From: Eutreptiella sp. 'Long Island Sound 2002'
Lineage: Eukaryota; Euglenozoa; Euglenophyceae; Eutreptiales; Eutreptiaceae
Length of the DNA: 64,000 nt
Assembly: GCA_964036045.1 (NCBI GenBank)
Contig: CAXIWF010000877.1
Location: 57,866 to 121,865, forward strand
Direction: 5' to 3'
Shown here: positions 33,554-45,434 of the stretch, piece after piece
Position numbering within the stretch: the stretch's first letter is position 1
How the letters are laid out: each line of letters starts with the position of its first letter
Translations under genes and position numbers: made by a program
Notes under the pieces: generated by a model
What the model was told of the DNA's origin: nothing
The model's input: only the letters and a program-made list of their open reading frames with translations
Databases searched by the model: none

Positions 33554-35560
33554 TTGAGAATTTTCCGAGAATTTTCCGAGAATTTTCCGAGAATTTTCCG
33601 AGAATTTCCCGAGAATTTTCCGTCAATTTTCCGAGAATTTTCCGAGAATTTTCCGAGAATTTTCCGAGAATTTTCTGAGAATTTTCCGAGAATTTTCCGA
33701 GAATTTTCCGAGAATTTTCCGAGAATTTTCCGAGAATTTTCCGAGAATTTTCCGAGAATTTTCCGAGAATTTTCCGAGAATTTTCCGAGAATTTTCCGAG
33801 AATTTTCCGAGATTTTCCCGAGAATTTTCCGAGAATTTTCCGAGAATTTTCCCAGAATTTTCCGAGAATTTTCCGAGAATTTTCCGAGAATTTTCCGAGA
33901 ATTTTCCGAGAATTTTCCGAGAATTTTCCGAGAATTTTCCGAGAATTTTCCGAGAATTTTCCGAGAATTTACCGAGAATTTTCCGAGAATTTTCCGAGAA
34001 TTTTCTGGGAATTTTCCGAGAATTTTCTGAGAATTTTCCGAGAATTTTCCGAGAATTTTCCAAGAATTTTCCGAGAATTTTCCGAGAATTTTCTGAGAAT
34101 TTTCCGAGAATTTTCCGAGAATTTTCCGAGAATTTTCCGAGAATTTTCCGAGAATTTTCCGAGAATTTTCCGTCAATTTTCCGAGAATTTTCCGAGAATT
34201 TTCCGAGATTTTTCCGAGAATTTTCTGAGAATTTTCCGAGAATTTTCCGACGATTTTCTGAGAATTTTCCAAGAATTTTCCGAGAATTTTCCGAGAATTT
34301 TCCGAGAATTTTCAGAGAATTTTCCGAGAATTTTCCGAGAATTTTCCGAGAATTTTCCGAGAATTTTCCGAGAATTTTCCAATTTTCCGAGAATTTTCCG
34401 AGAATTTTCCGAGAATTTTCCGAGAATTTTCCGAGAATTTTCCGAGAATTTTCCGAGAATTTTCCGAGAATTTTCCGAGAATTTTCGGAGAATTTTCTGA
34501 GAATTTTCCGAGAATTTTCCGAGATTTTTTCGAGAATTTTCCGAGAATTTTCCGAGAATTTTCCGACGATTTTCTGAGAAATTTCCGAGAATTTTCCGAG
34601 AATTTTCCGAGGATTTTCCGAGATTTTTCCGAGAATTTTCCGAGAATTTTCCGAGAATTTTCCGAGAATTTTCCGAGAATTTTCCGAGAATTTTCCGAGA
34701 ATTTTCCGAGAATTTTCCGAGAATTTTCCGAGAATTTTCCGAGAATTTTCCGAGAATTTTCCGAGAATTTTCCGAGAATTTTCCGAGAATTTTCTGAGAA
34801 TTTTCTGAGAATTTTCCGAGAATTTTCCGAGAATTTTCTGAAAATTTTCCGAGAATTTTCCGAGATTTTTCCGAGAATTTTCCGAGAATTTTCCGAGAAT
34901 TTTCCGACAATTTTCCGAGAATTTTCCGAGAATTTTCCGAGAATTTTCCGAGAATTTTCCGAGAATTTTCCGAGAATTTTTTGAGAATTTTCCGAGAATT
35001 TTCCGAGAATTTTCCGAGAATTTTCCGAGAATTTCCCGAGAATTTTCCGTCAATTTTCCGAGAATTTTCCGAGAATTTTCCGAGAATTTTCCGAGAATTT
35101 TCTGAGAATTTTCCGAGAATTTTCCGAGAATTTTCCGAGAATTTTCCGAGAATTTTCCGAGAATTTTCCGAGAATTTTCCGAGAATTTTCCGAGAATTTT
35201 CCGAGAATTTTCCGAGAATTTTCCGAGAATTTTCCGAGAATTTTCCGAGATTTTCCCGAGAAATTTCCGAGAATTTTCCGAGAATTTTCCCAGAATTTTC
35301 CGAGAATTTTCCGAGAATTTTCCGAGAATTTTCCGAGAATTTTCCGAGAATTTTCCGAGAATTTTCCGAGAATTTTCCGAGAATTTTCCGAGAATTTTCT
35401 GAGAATTTACCGAGAATTTTCCGAGAATTTTCCGAGAATTTTCCGGGAATTTTCCGAGAATTTTCCGAGAATTTTCCGAGAATTTTCCGAGAATTTTCCG
35501 AGAATTTTCTGAGAATTTTCCGAGAATTTTCCGAGAATTTTCCGAGAATTTTCTGAGAAT
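32580..35560. repeat. Tandem duplication of about 1.43-1.48 kb
   Basis: Marker pairs across this stretch keep a near-constant offset: CCGTCAA 32,694/34,176, CCAAGAA 32,578/34,060 and CAGAGAA 32,831/34,313 at 1,482 bp; the CCAA 8-bp unit 32,952/34,379 and L1 33,554/34,981 at 1,427 bp; GATTTTCCC 33,811/35,249, CCCAGAA 33,851/35,289 and an ACCGAGAA unit 33,971/35,409 at 1,438 bp. The step from 1,482 to 1,427 is a loss of five units next to CAGAGAA in the second copy; the first copy there has CTGAGAA and CCGAAAA. CTGGGAA at 34,005 corresponds to CCGGGAA at 35,443, a single C/T difference. Confidence 0.8.
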
Positions 35561-37404
35561 TTTCCGAGAATTTTCCGAGAATTTTCCGAGAATTTTCCGT
35601 CAATTTTCCGAGAATTTTCCGAGAATTTTCCGAGATTTTTCCGAGAATTTTCTGCGAATTTTCCGAGAATTTTCCGACGATTTTCTGAGAATTTTCCGAG
35701 AATTTTCCGAGAATTTTCCGGGAATTTTCCGAGAATTTTCAGAGAATTTTCCGAGAATTTTCTGAGAATTTTCCGAGAATTTTTTCCGAGAATTTTCCAA
35801 GATTTCTCCGAGAATTTTCCGAGAATTTTCCGAGAATTTTCCGAGAATTTTCCGAGAATTTTCCGAGAATTTCCGGAGAATTTTCCGAGAATTTTCCGAG
35901 AATTTTCCGAGAATTTTCCGAGAATTTTCGGAGAATTTTCCGAGAATTTTCCGTCAATTTTCCAAGAATTTTCCGAGAATTTTCCGAGATTTTTCCGAGA
36001 ATTTTCCGAGAATTTATTGAGAATTTTCTGAGAATTTTCCGAGAATTTTCCGAGAATTTTCCGAGAATTTTCCGAGAATTTTCCGAGAATTTTCTGAGAA
36101 TTTTCCGACAATTTTCCGAGAATTTTCCGAGATTTTTCCCAGAATTTTCCGAGAATTTTCCGAGAATTTTCCGAGAATTTTCCGAGAATTTTCCGAGAAT
36201 TTTACGAGAATTTTCCGAGAATTTTCCGAGAATTTTCTGAGAATTTTCCGAGAATTTTCCGAGAATTTTCCGAAAATTTTCCGAGAATTTTCCGAGAATT
36301 TTCGGAGAATTTTCCGAGAATTTATTGAGAATTTTCTGAGAATTTTCCGAGAATTTTCCGAGAATTTTCCGAGAATTTTCCGAGAATTTTCCGAGAATTT
36401 TCTGAGAATTTTCCGAGAATTTTCCGAGAATTTTCCGAGATTTTTCCGAGAATTTTCCGAGAATTTTCCGAGAATTTTCCGAGAATTTTCCGAGAATTTT
36501 CCGAGAATTTTACGAGAATTTTCCGAGAATTTTCCGAGAATTTTCTGAGAATTTTCCGAGAATTTTCCGAGAATTTTCCGAGAATTTTCCGAGAATTTTC
36601 TGAGAATTTTCTGAGAATTTTCCGAGAATTTTCCGAGAATTTTCTGAAAATTTTCCGAGAATTTTCCGAGAATTTTCCGAGAATTTTCCGAGAATTTTCC
36701 GAGAATTTTCCGACAATTTTCCGAGAATTTTCCGAGAATTTTCCGAGAATTTTCCGAGAATTTTCCGAGAATTTTCCGAGAATTTTCCGAGAATTTTCCG
36801 AGAATTTTCCGAGAATTTTCCGAGAATTTTCTGGGAATTTTCCGAGAATTTTCTGAGAATTTTCCGAGAATTTTCCGAGAATTTTCCGAGAATTTTCCGA
36901 GAATTTTCCGAGAATTTTCCGAGAAATTTCCGAGAATTTTCCGAGAATTTTCCGAGAATTTTCTGAGAATTTTCCAAGAATTTTCCGCGAATTTTCCGAG
37001 AATTTTCCGAGAATTTTCCGAGAATTTTCCAAGAATTTTCCGAGAATTTTCCGTCAATTTTCCGAGAATTTTCCGAGAATTTTCCGAGATTTTTCCGAGA
37101 ATTTTCTGAGAATTTTCCGAGAATTTTCCGACGATTTTCTGAGAATTTTCCGAGAATTTTCCGAGAATTTTCCGAGAATTTTCCGAGAATTTTCAGAGAA
37201 TTTTCCGAGAATTTTCTGAGAATTTTCCGAGAATTTTCCGAGAATTTTCCGAGAATTTTCTGAAAATTTTCCGAGAATTTTCCGAGAATTTTCCGAGAAT
37301 TTTCCGAGAATTTTCCGAGAATTTTCCGACAATTTTCCGAGAATTTTCCGAGAATTTTTTCCGAGAATTTTCCGAGAATTTTCCGAGAATTTTCCGAGAA
37401 TTTT
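34981..37404. repeat. HOR-A copy of 2,424 bp
   Basis: L1, GATTTTCCC near 35,249 followed by a GAAATTTCC, CCCAGAA, ACCGAGAA, CCGGGAA, CCGTCAA (35,603), GAGATTTTT, CCGACGA, CCGGGAA, CAGAGAA, CTGAGAA, a 13-bp unit with six T near 35,783, CCAAGATTTCTCC, CCGGAGAA, CGGAGAA, CCGTCAA with CCAAGAA (35,957), ATTGAGAA near 36,014, CCGACAA with GATTTTTCCCAGAA, ACGAGAA, CCGAAAA, CGGAGAA, second ATTGAGAA near 36,322, GAGATTTTT, ACGAGAA, CTGAAAA, CCGACAA, CTGGGAA, GAAATTTCC, CCAAGAA, CCGTCAA (37,057), CCGACGA, CAGAGAA, CTGAAAA, CCGACAA and a second unit with six T near 37,355. The extra-T units explain why the length is not a multiple of 11. Confidence 0.7.
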
Positions 37405-40400
37405 TTGAGAATTTTCCGAGAATTTTCCGAGAATTTTCCGAGAATTTTCCGAGAATTTCCCGAGAATTTTCCGTCAATTTTCCGAGAATTTTCCGAGAAT
37501 TTTCCGAGAATTTTCCGAGAGTTTTCTGAGAATTTTCTGAGAATTTTCCGAGAATTTTCCGAGAATTTCCGAGAATTTTCCGAGAATTTTCCGAGAATTT
37601 TCCGAGAATTTTCGGACAATTTTCAGAGAATTTTCTGAGAATTTTCCGAGAATTTTCTGAGAATTTTCCGAGAATTTTCCGAGAATTTTCCGAGAATTTT
37701 CTGAGAATTTTCCGAGAATTTTCCGAGAATTTTCCGAGAATTTTCCGAGAATTTTCCGAGAATTTTCCGAGAATTTTCCGAGAATTTTCCGAGAATTTTC
37801 CGAGAATTTTCTGGGAATTTTCCGAGAATTTTCTGAGAATTTTCCGAGAATTTTCCGAGAATTTTCCGAGAATTTTCCGAGAATTTTCCGAGAATTTTTC
37901 GAGAATTTTCCGACAATTTTCCGAGAATTTTTGGAGAATTTTCCGAGAATTTTCCGAGAATTTTCCGAGAATTTTCCGAGAATTTCCCGAGAATTTTCCG
38001 TCAATTTTCCGAGAATTTTCCGAGAATTTTCCGAGAATTTTCCGAGAGTTTTCTGAGAATTTTCTGAGAATTTTCCGAGAATTTTCCGAGAATTTTCCGA
38101 GAATTTTCCGAGAATTTTCCGAGAATTTTCCGAGAATTTTCTGAGAATTTTCCGAGAATTTTCTGAGAATTTTCCGAGAATTTTCCGAGAATTTTCTGGG
38201 AATTTTCCGAGAATTTTCTGAGAATTTTCCGAGAATTTTCCGAGAATTTTCCGAGAATTTTCCGAGAATTTTCCGAGAATTTTTCGAGAATTTTCCGACA
38301 ATTTTCCGAGAATTTTTTGAGAATTTTCCGAGAATTTTCCGAGAATTTTCCGAGAATTTTCCGAGAATTTCCCGAGAATTTTCCGTCAATTTTCCGAGAA
38401 TTTTCCGAGAATTTTCCGAGAATTTTCCGAGAGTTTTCTGAGAATTTTCTGAGAATTTTCCGAGAATTTTCCGAGAATTTTCCGAGAATTTTCCGAGAAT
38501 TTTCCGAGAATTTTCCGAGAATTTTCCGACAATTTTCAGAGAATTTTCTGAGAATTTTCCGAGAATTTTCCGAGAATTTTCCGAGAATTTTCCGAGAATT
38601 TTCCGAGAATTTTCCGAGAATTTTCCGAGAATTTTCCGAGAATTTTCCGAGAATTTTCTGAGAATTTTCCGAGAATTTTCCGAGAATTTTCTGAGAATTT
38701 TCCGAGTATTTCTGAGAATTTTCCGAGATTTTCCCGAGAATTTTCCGAGAATTTTCCGAGAATTTTCCGAGAATTTTCCGAGAATTTTCCGAGAATTTTC
38801 CGAGAATTTTCCGAGAATTTTCCGAGAATTTTCCGAGAATTTTCCGAGAATTTTCCGAGAATTTTCCGAGAATTTTCCGAGAATTTTCCGAGAATTTTCC
38901 GAGAATTTTCTGGGAATTTTCCGAGAATTTTCTGAGAATTTTCCGAGAATTTTCCGAGAATTTTCCGAGAATTTTCCGAGAATTTTCCGAGAATTTTCTG
39001 AGAATTTTCCGAGAATTTTCCGAGAATTTTCCGAGAATTTTCCGAGAATTTTTCGAGAATTTTCCGACAATTTTCCGAGAATTTTTTGAGAATTTTCCGA
39101 GAATTTTCCGAGAATTTTCCGAGAATTTTCCGAGAATTTCCCGAGAATTTTCCGTCAATTTTCCGAGAATTTTCCGAGAATTTTCCGAGAATTTTCCGAC
39201 AATTCTCAGAGAATTTTCTGAGAATTTTCCGAGAATTTTCTGAGAATTTTCTGAGAATTTTCCGAGAATTTTCCGAGAATTTTCCGAGAATTTTCCGAGA
39301 ATTTTCCGAGAATTTTCCGAGAATTTTCCGACAATTCTCAGAGAATTTTCTGAGAATTTTCCGAGAATTTTCTGAGAATTTTCCGAGAATTTTCCGAGAA
39401 TTTTCCGAGAATTTTCCGAGAATTTTCCGAGAATTTTCCGAGAATTTTCCGAGAATTTTCTGAGAATTTTCCGAGAATTTTCCGTCAATTTTCCGAGAAT
39501 TTTCCGAGAATTTTCCGAGAATTTTCCGACAATTCTCAGAGAATTTTCCGAGAATTTTCCGAGAGTTTTCTGAGAATTTTCTGAGAATTTTCCGAGAATT
39601 TTCCGAGAATTTTCCGAGAATTTTCCGAGAATTTTCCGAGAATTTTCCGAGAATTTTCCGACAATTCTCAGAGAATTTTCTGAGAATTTTCCGAGAATTT
39701 TCTGAGAATTTTCCGAGAATTTTCCGAGAATTTTCCGAGAATTTTCCGAGAATTTTCCGAGAATTTTCCGAGAATTTTCCGAGAATTTTCTGAGAATTTT
39801 CCGAGAATTTTCCGAGAATTTTCCGAGAATTTTCCGAGAATTTTCCGAGAATTTTCCGAGAATTTTCCGAGAATTTTCCGAGAATTTTCTGGGAATTTTC
39901 CGAGAATTTTCTGAGAATTTTCCGAGAATTTTCCGAGAATTTTCCGAGAATTTTCCGAGAATTTTCCGAGAATTTTTCGAGAATTTTCCGACAATTTTCC
40001 GAGAATTTTTTGAGAATTTTCCGAGAATTTTCCGAGAATTTTCCGAGAATTTTCCGAGAATTTCCCGAGAATTTTCCGTCAATTTTCCGAGAATTTTCCG
40101 AGAATTTTCCGGAAATTTTCCGAGAGTTTTCTGAGAATTTTCTGAGAATTTTCCGAGAATTTTCCGAGAATTTTCCGAGAATTTTCCGAGAATTTTCCGA
40201 GAATTTTCCGACAATTTTCCGAGAATTTTCCGAGAATTTTCCGAGAATTTTCCGAGAATTTTCCGAGAATTTTCTGGGAATTTTCCGAGAATTTTCTGAG
40301 AATTTTCCGAGAATTTTCCGAGAATTTTCCGAGAATTTTCCGAGAATTTTCCGAGAATTTTTCGAGAATTTTCCGACAATTTTCCGAGAATTTTTTGAGA

Positions 40401-41141
40401 ATTTTCCGAGAATTTTCCGAGAATTTTCCGAGAATTTTCCGAGAATTTCCCGAGAATTTTCCGTCAATTTTCCGAGAATTTTCCGAGAATTTTCCGAGAA
40501 TTTTCCGAGAGTTTTCTGAGAATTTTCTGAGAATTTTCCGAGAATTTTCCGAGAATTTTCCGAGAATTTTCCGAGAATTTTCCGAGAATTTTCCGAGAAT
40601 TTTCCGACAATTTTCAGAGAATTTTCTGAGAATTTTCCGAGAATTTTCTGAGAATTTTCCGAGAATTTTCCGAGAATTTTCCGAGAATTTTCCGAGAATT
40701 TTCCGAGAATTTTCCGAGAATTTTCCGAGAATTTTCTGAGAATTTTCCGAGAATTTTCCGAGAATTTTCTGAGAATTTTCCGAGTATTTCTGAGAATTTT
40801 CCGAGATTTTCCCGAGAATTTTCCGAGAATTTTCCGAGAATTTTCCGAGAATTTTCCGAGAATTTTCCGAGAATTTTCCGAGAATTTTCCGAGAATTTTC
40901 CGAGAATTTTCCGAGAATTTTCCGAGAATTTTCCGAGAATTTTCCGAGAATTTTCCGAGAATTTTCCGAGAATTTTCCGAGAATTTTCTGAGAATTTTCC
41001 GAGAATTTTCCGAGAATTTTCCGAGAATTTTCCGAGAATTTTCCGAGAATTTTCTGAGAATTTTCCGAGAATTTTCCGAGAATTTTCCGAGAATTTTCCG
41101 AGAATTTTTCGAGAATTTTCCGACAATTTTCCGAGAATTTT
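37405..41141. repeat. Cluster of short L1 units (385-924 bp)
   Basis: L1 copies here are unusually close: spacings are 527, 385, 769, 924, 385 and 747 bp. The units carry markers rare elsewhere: CCGAGAGTTTTCTGAGAA after L1, CCGACAATTTTCAGAGAA or CCGACAATTCTCAGAGAA, GAGTATTTCTGAGAA (near 38,705 and 40,785) and TTTTTCGAGAA with CCGACAA just before each L1. CCCAGAA, the CCAA 8-bp unit and the B block are absent. Segment 38,317-38,800 recurs at 40,395-40,880 with an offset of about 2,078 bp. Together with 45,435-46,984 this is the only part of the window built from such short units. Confidence 0.75.
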
Positions 41142-44100
41142 TTGAGAATTTTCCGAGAATTTTCCGAGAATTTTCCGAGAATTTTCCGAGAATTTCCCGA
41201 GAATTTTCCGTCAATTTTCCGAGAATTTTCCGAGAATTTTCCGAGAATTTTCCGAGAGTTTTCTGAGAATTTTCGGAGAATTTTCCGAGAATTTTCCGAG
41301 AATTTTCCGAGAATTTTCCGAGAATTTTCCGAGAATTTTCCGAGAATTTTCCGACAATTCTCAGAGAATTTTCTGAGAATTTTCGGAGAATTTTCTGAGA
41401 ATTTTCCGAGAATTTTCCGAGAATTTTCCGAGAATTTTCCGAGAATTTTCCGAGAATTTTCCGAGAATTTTCCGAGAATTTTCTGAGAATTTTCCGAGAA
41501 TTTTCCGAGAATTTTCCGAGAATTTTCCGAGAATTTTCCGAGAATTTTCCGAGAATTTTCCGAGAATTTTCCGAGAATTTTCCGAGAATTTTCCGAGAAT
41601 TTTCCGAGAATTTTCCGAGAATTTTCCGAGAATTTTCTGGGAATTTTCCGAGAATTTTCTGAGAATTTTCCGAGAATTTTCCGAGAATTTTCCGAGAATT
41701 TTCCGAGAATTTTCCGAGAATTTTTCGAGAATTTTCCGGGAATTTTCCGAGAATTTTCCGAGAATTTTCCGAGAATTTTCCGAGAATTTTCCGAGAATTT
41801 TCCGAGAATTTTCCGCCAATTTTCCGAGAATTTTCCGAGAATTTTCCGAGAATTTTCCGTCAATCTTCCGAGAATTTTCCGAGAATTTTCCGACGATTTT
41901 CTGAGAATTTTCCGAGAATTTTCCGAGAATTTTCCGAGATTTTCCCGAGAATTTTCCGAGAATTTTCCGAGAATTTTCCGAGAATTTTCCGAGAATTTTC
42001 CGATAATTTTCCGAGACATTTCCAAGAATTTTCCGAGAATTTTCAGAGAATTTTCTGAGAATTTTCCGAGAATTTTCCGAGAATTTTCCGAGAATTTTCC
42101 GAGAATTTTCCGAGGATTTTCCGACGATTTTCTGAGAAATTTCCGAGAATTTTCCGAGAATTTTCCGAGAATTTTCCGAGAATTTTCCGAGAATTTTCCG
42201 AGAATTTTCCGAGAATTTTCCGAGAATTTTCCGTCAATTTTCCGAGAATTTTCCGAGAATTTTCCGAGAATTTTCCGTCAATTTTCCGAGAATTTTCCGA
42301 GAATTTTCCGAGAATTTTCCGAGAATTTTCCGAGAATTTTCCGAGAATTTTCCGAGAATTTTCCGAGAATTTTCCGAGAATTTTCCGAGAATTTTCCGAG
42401 AATTTTCCGAGAATTTTCTGGGAATTTTCCGAGAATTTTCTGAGAATTTTCCGAGAATTTTCCGAGAATTTTCCGAGAATTTTCCGAGAATTTTCCGAGA
42501 ATTTTCCGAGAATTTTCCGAGAATTTTCCGAGAATTTACCGAGAATTTTCTGAGAATTTTCCGAGAATTTTCCGAGAATTTTCCGAGAATTTTCCGAGAA
42601 TTTTCCGAGAATTTTCCGAGAATTTTCCGAGAATTTTCCGTCAATTTTCCGAGAATTTTCCGAGAATTTTCCGAGATTTTTCCGAGAATTTTCTGAGAAT
42701 TTTCCGAGAATTTTCCGACGATTTTCTGAGAATTTTCCGAGAATTTTCCGAGAATTTTCCGAGAATTTTCCGAGAATTTTCAGAGAATTTTCCGAGAATT
42801 TTCTGAGAATTTTCCGAAAATTTTCCGAGAATTTTCCGAGATTTTTCCGAGAATTTTCCGAGAATTTTCCGAGAATTTTCCGAGAATTTTCCGAGAATTT
42901 TCCAATTTTCCGAGAATTTTCCGAGAATTTTCCGAGAATTTTCCGAGAATTTTCCGAGAATTTTCCGAGAATTTTCCGAGAATTTTCCGAGAATTTTCCG
43001 AGAATTTTCGGAGAATTTTCCGAGAATTTTCCGAGAATTTTCCGAGAATTTTCCGAGAATTTTCGGAGAATTTTCCGAGAATTTTCCGTCAATTTTCCGA
43101 GAATTTTCCGAGAATTTTCCGAGATTTTTCCGAGAATTTTCCGAGAATTTTCCGAGAATTTTCCGACGATTTTCTGAGAAATTTCCGAGAATTTTCCGAG
43201 AATTTTCCGAGAATTTTCCGAGAATTTTCCGAGAATTTTCCCAGAATTTTTTGAGAATTTTCTGAGAATTTTCCGAGAATTTTCCGAGAATTTTCCGAGA
43301 ATTTTCCGAGAATTTTCCGAGAATTTTCCGAGATTTTTCCGAGAATTTTCCGAGAATTTTCCGAGAATTTTCCGAGAATTTTCCGAGAATTTTCCGAGAA
43401 TTTTCCGAGAATTTTCCGAGAATTTTCCGAGAATTTTCTGAGAATTTTCCGAGAATTTTCCGAGAATTTTCCGAGAATTTTCCGAGAATTTTCCGAGAAT
43501 TTTCTGAGAATTTTCTGAGAATTTTCCGAGAATTTTCCGAGAATTTTCTGAAAATTTTCCGAGAATTTTCCGAGAATTTTCCGACGATTTTCTGAGAAAT
43601 TTCCGAGAATTTTCCGAGAATTTTCCGAGAATTTTCCGAGAATTTTCCGAGAATTTTCCGAGAATTGTCCGAGAATTTTCCGAGAATTTTCCGAGAATTT
43701 TCCGTCAATTTTCCGAGAATTTTCCGAGAATTTTCCGAGGAATTTTCCGTCAATTTTCCGAGAATTTTCCGAGAATTTTCCGAGAATTTTCCGAGAATTT
43801 TCCGAGAATTTTCCGAGAATTTTCCGAGAATTTTCCGAGAATTTTCCGAGAATTTTCCGAGAATTTTCTGAGAATTTTCCGAGAATTTTCTGGGAATTTT
43901 CCGAGAATTTTCTGAGAATTTTCCGAGAATTTTCCGAGAATTTTCCGAGAATTTTCCGAGAATTTTCCGAGAATTTCCGAGAATTTTCCAAGAATTTTCC
44001 GAGAATTTTCCGAGAATTTTCTGAGAATTTTCCGAGAATTTTCCGAGAATTTTCCGAGAATTTTCCGAGAATTTTCCGAGGATTTTCGGAGAATTTTCCG

Positions 44101-44972
44101 AGAATTTTCCGTCAATTTTCCGAGAATTTTCCGAGAATTTTCCGAGATTTTTCCGAGAATTTTCTGAGAATTTTCCGAGAATTTTCCGACGATTTTCTGA
44201 GAATTTTCCAAGAATTTTCCGAGAATTTTCCGAGAATTTTCCGGGAATTTCAGAGAATTTTCCGAGAATTTTCTGAGAATTTTCCGAAATTTTCCGAGAA
44301 TTTTCCGAGATTTTTCCGAGAATTTTCCGAGAATTTTCCGAGAATTTTCCGAGAATTTTCCGAGAATTTTCCAATTTTCCGAGAATTTTCCGAGAATTCC
44401 CCGAGAATTTTCCGAGAATTTTCCGAGAATTTTCCGAGAATTTTCCGAGAATTTTCCGAGAATTTTCCGAGAATTTTCGGAGAATTTTCCGAGAATTTTC
44501 CGAGAATTTTCCGAGATTTTTCCGAGAATTTTCCGAGAATTTTCCGAGAATTTTCCGACGATTTTCTGAGAAATTTCCGAGAATTTTCCGAGAATTTTCC
44601 GAGGATTTTCCGAGATTTTTCCGAGAATTTTCCGAGAATTTTCCGAGAATTTTCTGAGAATTTTCCGAGAATTTTCCGAGAATTTTCCGAGAATTTTCCG
44701 AGAATTTTCCGAGAATTTTCCGAGAATTTTCCGAGAATTTTCCGAGAATTTTCCGAGAATTTTCCGAGAATTTTCCGAGAATTTTCTGAGAATTTTCTGA
44801 GAATTTTCCGAGAATTTTCCGAGAATTTTCTGAAAATTTTCCGAGAATTTTCCGAGAATTTTCCGAGAATTTTCCGAGAATTTTCCGAGAATTTTCCGAC
44901 AATTTTCCGAGAATTTTCCGAGAATTTTCCGAGAATTTTCCGAGAATTTTCCGAGAATTTTCGGAGAATTTT
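41142..44972. repeat. HOR-B, copy 4 (3,831 bp)
   Basis: Full HOR-B order: L1; CCGAGAG-CTGAGAA; CGGAGAA; the AATTCTCAGAGAATT palindrome at 41,356; CTGGGAA near 41,637; TTTTTCGAGAA with CCGGGAA near 41,725; B block 41,813-42,028; CCGTCAA near 42,237 and 42,278; ACCGAGAA near 42,539; CCGTCAA (42,644); CAGAGAA; CCAA at 42,902; CGGAGAA; CCGTCAA (43,092); CCCAGAA with a TTTTTTGAGAA; CTGAAAA; CCGACGA; ATTGTCC at 43,665; CCGTCAA; a CCGAGGAA unit at 43,735; CTGGGAA near 43,891; 10-bp units near 43,975, 44,250 and 44,288; CCAA at 44,371; an ATTCCCC variant giving an EcoRI site at 44,394-44,399; CTGAAAA; CCGACAA. The B block begins 671 bp after L1 here, against about 231-341 bp in copies 1-3. Confidence 0.78.
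41813..42028. repeat. B block, copy 4 (216 bp)
   Basis: Short form as in copy 3, with a CAATCTTCC variant near 41,865 shared with copies 5 and 6 and no GAAATTTCC unit. It lies in superunit copy 1. Confidence 0.82.
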
Positions 44973-45434
44973 TTGAGAATTTTCCGAGAATTTTCCGAGA
45001 ATTTTCCGAGAATTTTCCGAGAATTTCCCGAGAATTTTCCGTCAATTTTCCGAGAATTTTCCGAGAATTTTCCGAGAATTTTCCGAGAATTTTCTGAGAA
45101 TTTTCCGAGAATTTTCCGACAATTTTCCGAGAATTTTCCGAGAATTTTCCGAGAATTTTCCGAGAATTTTCCGAGAATTTTCCGAGAATTTTCAGAGAAT
45201 TTTCCGAGAATTTTCCGAGAATTTTCCGAGAATTTTCCGAGAATTTTCCGAGAATTTCCCGAGAATTTTCCGTCAATTTTCCGAGAATTTTCCGAGAATT
45301 TTCCGAGAATTTTCCGAGAATTTTCTGAGAATTTTCCGAGAATTTTCCGACAATTTTCCGAGAATTTTCCGAGAATTTTCCGAGAATTTTCCGCGAATTT
45401 TCCGAGAATTTTCCGAGAATTTTCAGAGAATTTT
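44962..45434. repeat. 231-bp tandem duplication at the end of superunit copy 1
   Basis: CCGTCAA ends at 45,045 and 45,276, CTGAGAA lies at about 45,094 and 45,325, and CAGAGAA at 45,193 and 45,424; all are 231 bp apart (21 units). The first repeat includes a normal L1 at 44,973. In the second repeat the corresponding block lacks the TTGAGAA unit and has CAGAGAA upstream, so the duplication broke into the L1 block. A CCGCGAA unit near 45,391 is found only in the second repeat. Confidence 0.78.

Larger units (their letters stand above)
39592..45434. repeat. 5.84-kb superunit, copy 1
   Basis: The superunit starts in plain consensus after CTGAGAA at 39,581 and contains CCGACAATTCTCAGAGAA (39,658), L1 copies 40,010, 40,395 and 41,142, a complete HOR-B (41,142-44,972) and the L1 at 44,973. 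It is followed immediately by a second copy at a constant offset of 5,843 bp: L1 at 45,853, 46,238 and 46,985, the AATTCTCAGAGAATT palindromes at 39,663/45,506 and 41,356/47,199, the B block 41,813/47,656 and the CCAA unit 42,902/48,745. Only a handful of single-base differences were noticed, for instance GAGAATTTT/GAGAACTTT near 40,500/46,343. Confidence 0.85.

Noticed and set aside
39201-39215. AATTCTCAGAGAATT as a transcription terminator stem
   Set aside because: The arms are only seven bases with one unpaired base and no G+C-rich stem, and there is no transcription unit to terminate.
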